Of a DNA stretch of 23,977 bases, positions 21,957-23,977 are shown in pieces. How positions within the stretch are numbered: position 1 is the first letter of the stretch; each line of letters begins with the position of its first letter. The position numbers were made by a program, and so were the translations under genes. The stretch is from the IMG/VR virus record IMGVR_UViG_3300025598_000181, positions 1 to 23,977 of that record. One strand, given 5' to 3'. The notes beneath the pieces were generated by a model that worked only from the letters and a program-made list of their open reading frames with translations, had not been told where the DNA came from and did no database searches. Source of the stretch: a virus.

Positions 21957-22403
21957 TTAGTCACGCTCTGGCTCATAGGACTTATGAGCTTTGGGCTCGG
22001 TGCCCTTGTGAGCAGAAGAGAAGGGGTTCATGTCAGAAGCTGCGCGACCGCCATGTTTACGGGCAGGACGATCATGACGCTTTGCTGCATGCATGCCGTG
22101 GACATGACCGAGGTGCTTTTTAGCACGACCGCCACGCTTTTTGGCTTCCGCTTCCTTCACAGTGTTAGAGCCTTTGCCAGCATAGATTTCATGCGGGGCT
22201 GGATCCGTATCGAAGTGACCTTCTGGATCGTGCTCTGTCTTACCGCCGTGCTTGCGCACTTTGCGGTTATGCTTCTTCATTTCTTCCATATCATCCATTC
22301 CATGGTGCATATGTGCTTTGTGGGCATGGTGGGCGTGATGAGCATGATGACCTGCATGATGCCCATGATGCGCGTGGTGCCCGTGATGTGCTTTACCCTT
22401 CAT
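21957..22403 (-). CDS. Histidine-rich basic protein of the head block (148 residues)
   Basis: Residues 1-35 contain 18 histidines in repeated HHG and HHA units. An acidic/Met patch follows (MDDMEEMKKH), then a basic, Gly/Arg/Lys-rich part with KHGGKTEHDPEGHF, KRGGRAKKH, and RPARKHGGRAASDMNPFSSA. The RKHGGR-A-MNPFSSA segment resembles a C-terminal motif I recall in small basic proteins following capsid genes in other phages; the histidine tract looks like an addition. The protein should be disordered, bind divalent metals (Zn, Ni, Cu) and be positively charged at low pH. AGGAG lies 8 bases before the ATG. It is the last gene before the terminator. Function is unknown. Confidence 0.8.
   Translation of the reverse strand: MKGKAHHGHHAHHGHHAGHHAHHAHHAHKAHMHHGMDDMEEMKKHNRKVRKHGGKTEHDPEGHFDTDPAPHEIYAGKGSNTVKEAEAKKRGGRAKKHLGHVHGMHAAKRHDRPARKHGGRAASDMNPFSSAHKGTEPKAHKSYEPERD
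22302..22388 (-). repeat. Histidine-codon tandem repeat
   Basis: On the minus strand, CAT/CAC pairs separated by GGC, GCA, GCT or similar codons recur about every 9 bases over 29 codons. They encode the HHG/HHA tract of the histidine-rich protein. The unit is imperfect, with changes mostly at third positions, so the encoded pattern is kept better than the DNA. Confidence 0.75.
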
Positions 22404-22415
22404 GGTAAGCTACTC

Positions 22416-23321
22416 CTACGCTTGTGTTACGCCAAACAGCCCAGTGATGGAACTGATGTTGGCAAGTGATGGTGACTGGGTAACCAACAGACGCTTGGTA
22501 GCATCTGAAGCCGATTGTACTGCATAAGTACCGCGCACATCGCCAGTGGTAGTGGTTGCGGGTGAAGTAGTAACACCAGCAGTGTAACCAGTCGTCGAAG
22601 TGATCGCAGCGCCGTTCCAAGCAATGGCCACATCAGCATCAGCTCCGGGGTTATACGCAGCTGAGTAGATGGGGAAGCCATACACGTCACCGGTACCAAC
22701 AGTCACGGTTGCACCAACGGTGCCGACTGGAGTTACGCTTGCAATGTACTTGAAGGCTTTTGCGCCAGAAACGGTACCAGCGCCAGCCGCTGTAATGGCT
22801 TCTGACATTGGATAACCATAGATGTCATAACCCTTAACAGTGTAGACGGCAGTATCGCCCGATGCAGTAGTGATACGCACGTTCCGAGCAAGAGCCTTAG
22901 TAGGATCCCACAACTGAACAGTGCCAGCAGAGCCGAAAGAAACCAACCCAGCTGCACCATCAAGAGCCAAAAGGCCGCTGACAGATGTACCTGTGGAGGC
23001 GTTTACAATTGTAACGCTACCAGTCACGCCCGTACCGGCAGTGAGTGTAACAGCAGTGCCGGACACAGGGGTCTGTGAAGTGGCAATGTTAGTTGCAGAC
23101 AAAGCGGAAGGGACTTGGTTAACAGTCAAGATGCGGGTAAAGCCGAGGAAACCTGCGGTGATATTACCAAAGCCTTGACCGGGCTCGTAGGTGTAGAACT
23201 GACGCGGATCAAGAAGACCCGCACCAGCATAGAATAAAGACGGACCCAATTCGGGGTTGTAATCTGCATAAGGCGCTTGACCAAATGCGATAACCGGACC
23301 AGAGAAAGCTGTAATAGACAT
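22416..23321 (-). CDS. Capsid-associated / decoration-type structural protein
   Basis: The protein has 301 residues. It begins MSITAFSGPVIAFGQAPYAD and has LDPRQFYTYEPGQGFGNITA at about residues 37-56. From residue 65 on it is almost entirely beta-rich Ala/Thr/Gly/Val sequence, with VTLTAGTGVTGSVTI, NVRITTASGDTAVYTVKGYD, IYGYPMSEAIT and VYGFPIYSAAYNPGADADVA. Proteins with GYD-YGYPMSE-IT and YGFP segments commonly follow the major capsid gene in uncultured phages, where a decoration or head-surface role is assumed. It starts 15 bases after the capsid gene stop, with GGAG about 8 bases ahead. No enzyme motif or signal peptide is present. Confidence 0.8.
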   Translation of the reverse strand: MSITAFSGPVIAFGQAPYADYNPELGPSLFYAGAGLLDPRQFYTYEPGQGFGNITAGFLGFTRILTVNQVPSALSATNIATSQTPVSGTAVTLTAGTGVTGSVTIVNASTGTSVSGLLALDGAAGLVSFGSAGTVQLWDPTKALARNVRITTASGDTAVYTVKGYDIYGYPMSEAITAAGAGTVSGAKAFKYIASVTPVGTVGATVTVGTGDVYGFPIYSAAYNPGADADVAIAWNGAAITSTTGYTAGVTTSPATTTTGDVRGTYAVQSASDATKRLLVTQSPSLANISSITGLFGVTQA

Positions 23322-23336
23322 TTGCTGTCTCCAATC

Positions 23337-23977
23337 TTACGAAGTTGGGAATGAACCGTAGATCGAACGCCAGTTGTAGTACGAGAAAGAGTAACGCTCG
23401 TAACCTTTAACAAGCAGGTTGTCCGTGACAAAATCAACTTGCATATCGGTTTCGAAGGGAATGCGCTCCATGTACGACAGACCGTCAATGTTGGTCAGCA
23501 AGAACCAAGCATATGCGGAGGTCAAGAAGTCGTTGACCATATAGCTTTCGGGCAAGCCGCCAGCCGTGGTCAGAATAGCATTCACATCGTTATCTGCTGT
23601 GCCGGGGCGCAGTTCGGTCTTCGTCAGACGAATTGCGATCGGCTCCAACTGAGGAGGAACGATCAGTTTGCGGCCACGAGCGAAGACTTTCAGACCAGCT
23701 TGGTCACGGAAGTTCGTACGAATGGCAATCATTGCGTTAAGCAATGTAGCTTCGTTGAGGTCAACCTGCGTGGTAGGCGTGTTAGCAACCGTGCCGCCGT
23801 CGATAGGATGGGCAGTGGAGCAAAGCGCCACGCCGTCACCGCCAACAGCAGAGTTGTAGGTGGTTGCAGTGTTCAACACGTTAGCGCCGTAGATTTCCTT
23901 CGTCTGCTGGAACGATTCGATCAAGCCGAGGTTGGAAGGTGCAAACTGTGTTTTGTAGAGGTTGTCGTCGATTGCCT
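23337..23977 (-). CDS. Major capsid protein, C-terminal part (5' end outside window)
   Basis: The frame is open from the right edge to TAA at 23337, giving 212 residues. Motifs include LCSTAHPIDGGTVANTPTTQ, LNEATLLNAMIAIRTNFRDQ, LIVPPQLEPIAIRL, ELRPGTADNDVNA, VNDFLTSAYAWFLLTN, and a C-terminal YERYSFSYYNWRSIYGS. CSTAHP--GGT-SN, then DQ-G--I-----LIVPP-L---A, then DND-N, then yL-D--AWFLLT is the usual pattern of HK97-fold capsid proteins of the Mu gpT type. The first in-window start codon (TTG at 23924) is not the real start, because the frame and homologous-looking sequence (AIDDNLYKTQFAPSNLG) continue upstream to the edge. It builds the icosahedral shell. Confidence 0.88.
   Translation of the reverse strand, partial: AIDDNLYKTQFAPSNLGLIESFQQTKEIYGANVLNTATTYNSAVGGDGVALCSTAHPIDGGTVANTPTTQVDLNEATLLNAMIAIRTNFRDQAGLKVFARGRKLIVPPQLEPIAIRLTKTELRPGTADNDVNAILTTAGGLPESYMVNDFLTSAYAWFLLTNIDGLSYMERIPFETDMQVDFVTDNLLVKGYERYSFSYYNWRSIYGSFPTS

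Noticed and set aside
22302-22388. CRISPR-like short repeat array
   Set aside because: The period is 9 bases, the units are codons of an open frame, and there are no spacers.
23337-23924. TTG at 23924 as start of a 195-residue capsid protein
   Set aside because: The frame stays open and capsid-like to the window edge, so the TTG is an internal Leu codon of a truncated gene.

Overview
The window is a piece of a tailed-phage (Caudoviricetes) genome, or of a prophage, and lies almost wholly within the virion-structure and lysis region. Every supported gene is on the minus strand, so the transcription order runs from the right edge (23977) to the left edge (1). Genes are packed almost without gaps, and the longest spacer is about 70 bases. 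Six junctions use TAATG (stop and start sharing one base), one uses ATGA and one overlaps by 8 bases. A P22 gp10-like tail protein, two short adaptor-like proteins and the lack of any visible tail tube, sheath or tape-measure gene suggest a podovirus-like short tail, but the missing genes may lie outside. The GH108 endolysin points to a Gram-negative host. The gene families resemble those I know from uncultured aquatic phages and cyanophages. That is a judgement from memory, and the host is unknown.

Layout in transcription order. (1) Head block, 23977-21957: the C-terminal 212 residues of a major capsid protein, a 301-residue beta-rich capsid-associated protein and a small basic protein with an extreme histidine-rich N-terminus, closed by a probable intrinsic terminator (about 21895-21938). 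(2) Connector block, 21886-19143: two small basic proteins, a beta-rich structural protein, an adaptor-like protein with a TTG start behind a perfect AGGAGG, and a zinc-ribbon plus FCCH-like protein. (3) Fibre block, 19108-10271, about 9 kb: fibre-type genes (Gly-Thr-Ser repeats, glycine-rich domains, one fibronectin III domain, two C-terminal S74 intramolecular chaperones) separated by 113-122 residue globular proteins. (4) Membrane and lysis block, 10258-7377: a small acidic protein, three membrane proteins (holin candidates), a metallophosphoesterase and a GH108 muramidase. (5) Tail-completion and probable internal-protein block, 7368-1: a second adaptor-like protein, a P22 gp10-like protein, a small beta protein, a 414-residue protein with a duplicated motif, a GNAT acetyltransferase, and a large Gln/Ala/Gly-rich protein that runs off the left edge and carries a short S74-like domain in its middle.

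Working together, these genes would build the capsid, close it with adaptors and a tail nozzle, attach a varied set of host-binding fibres that mature through S74 self-cleavage, load internal proteins, and release progeny through holin and endolysin. No tRNA, CRISPR array, insertion sequence, attachment site, integrase, polymerase, terminase or portal gene was seen. No gene-free stretch longer than 300 bases exists. I did not find a clearly novel multi-gene system. The best leads are the mid-protein S74 domain, the histidine-rich head-block protein, the alternating fibre / small-protein array, and the phosphoesterase coupled to the endolysin.
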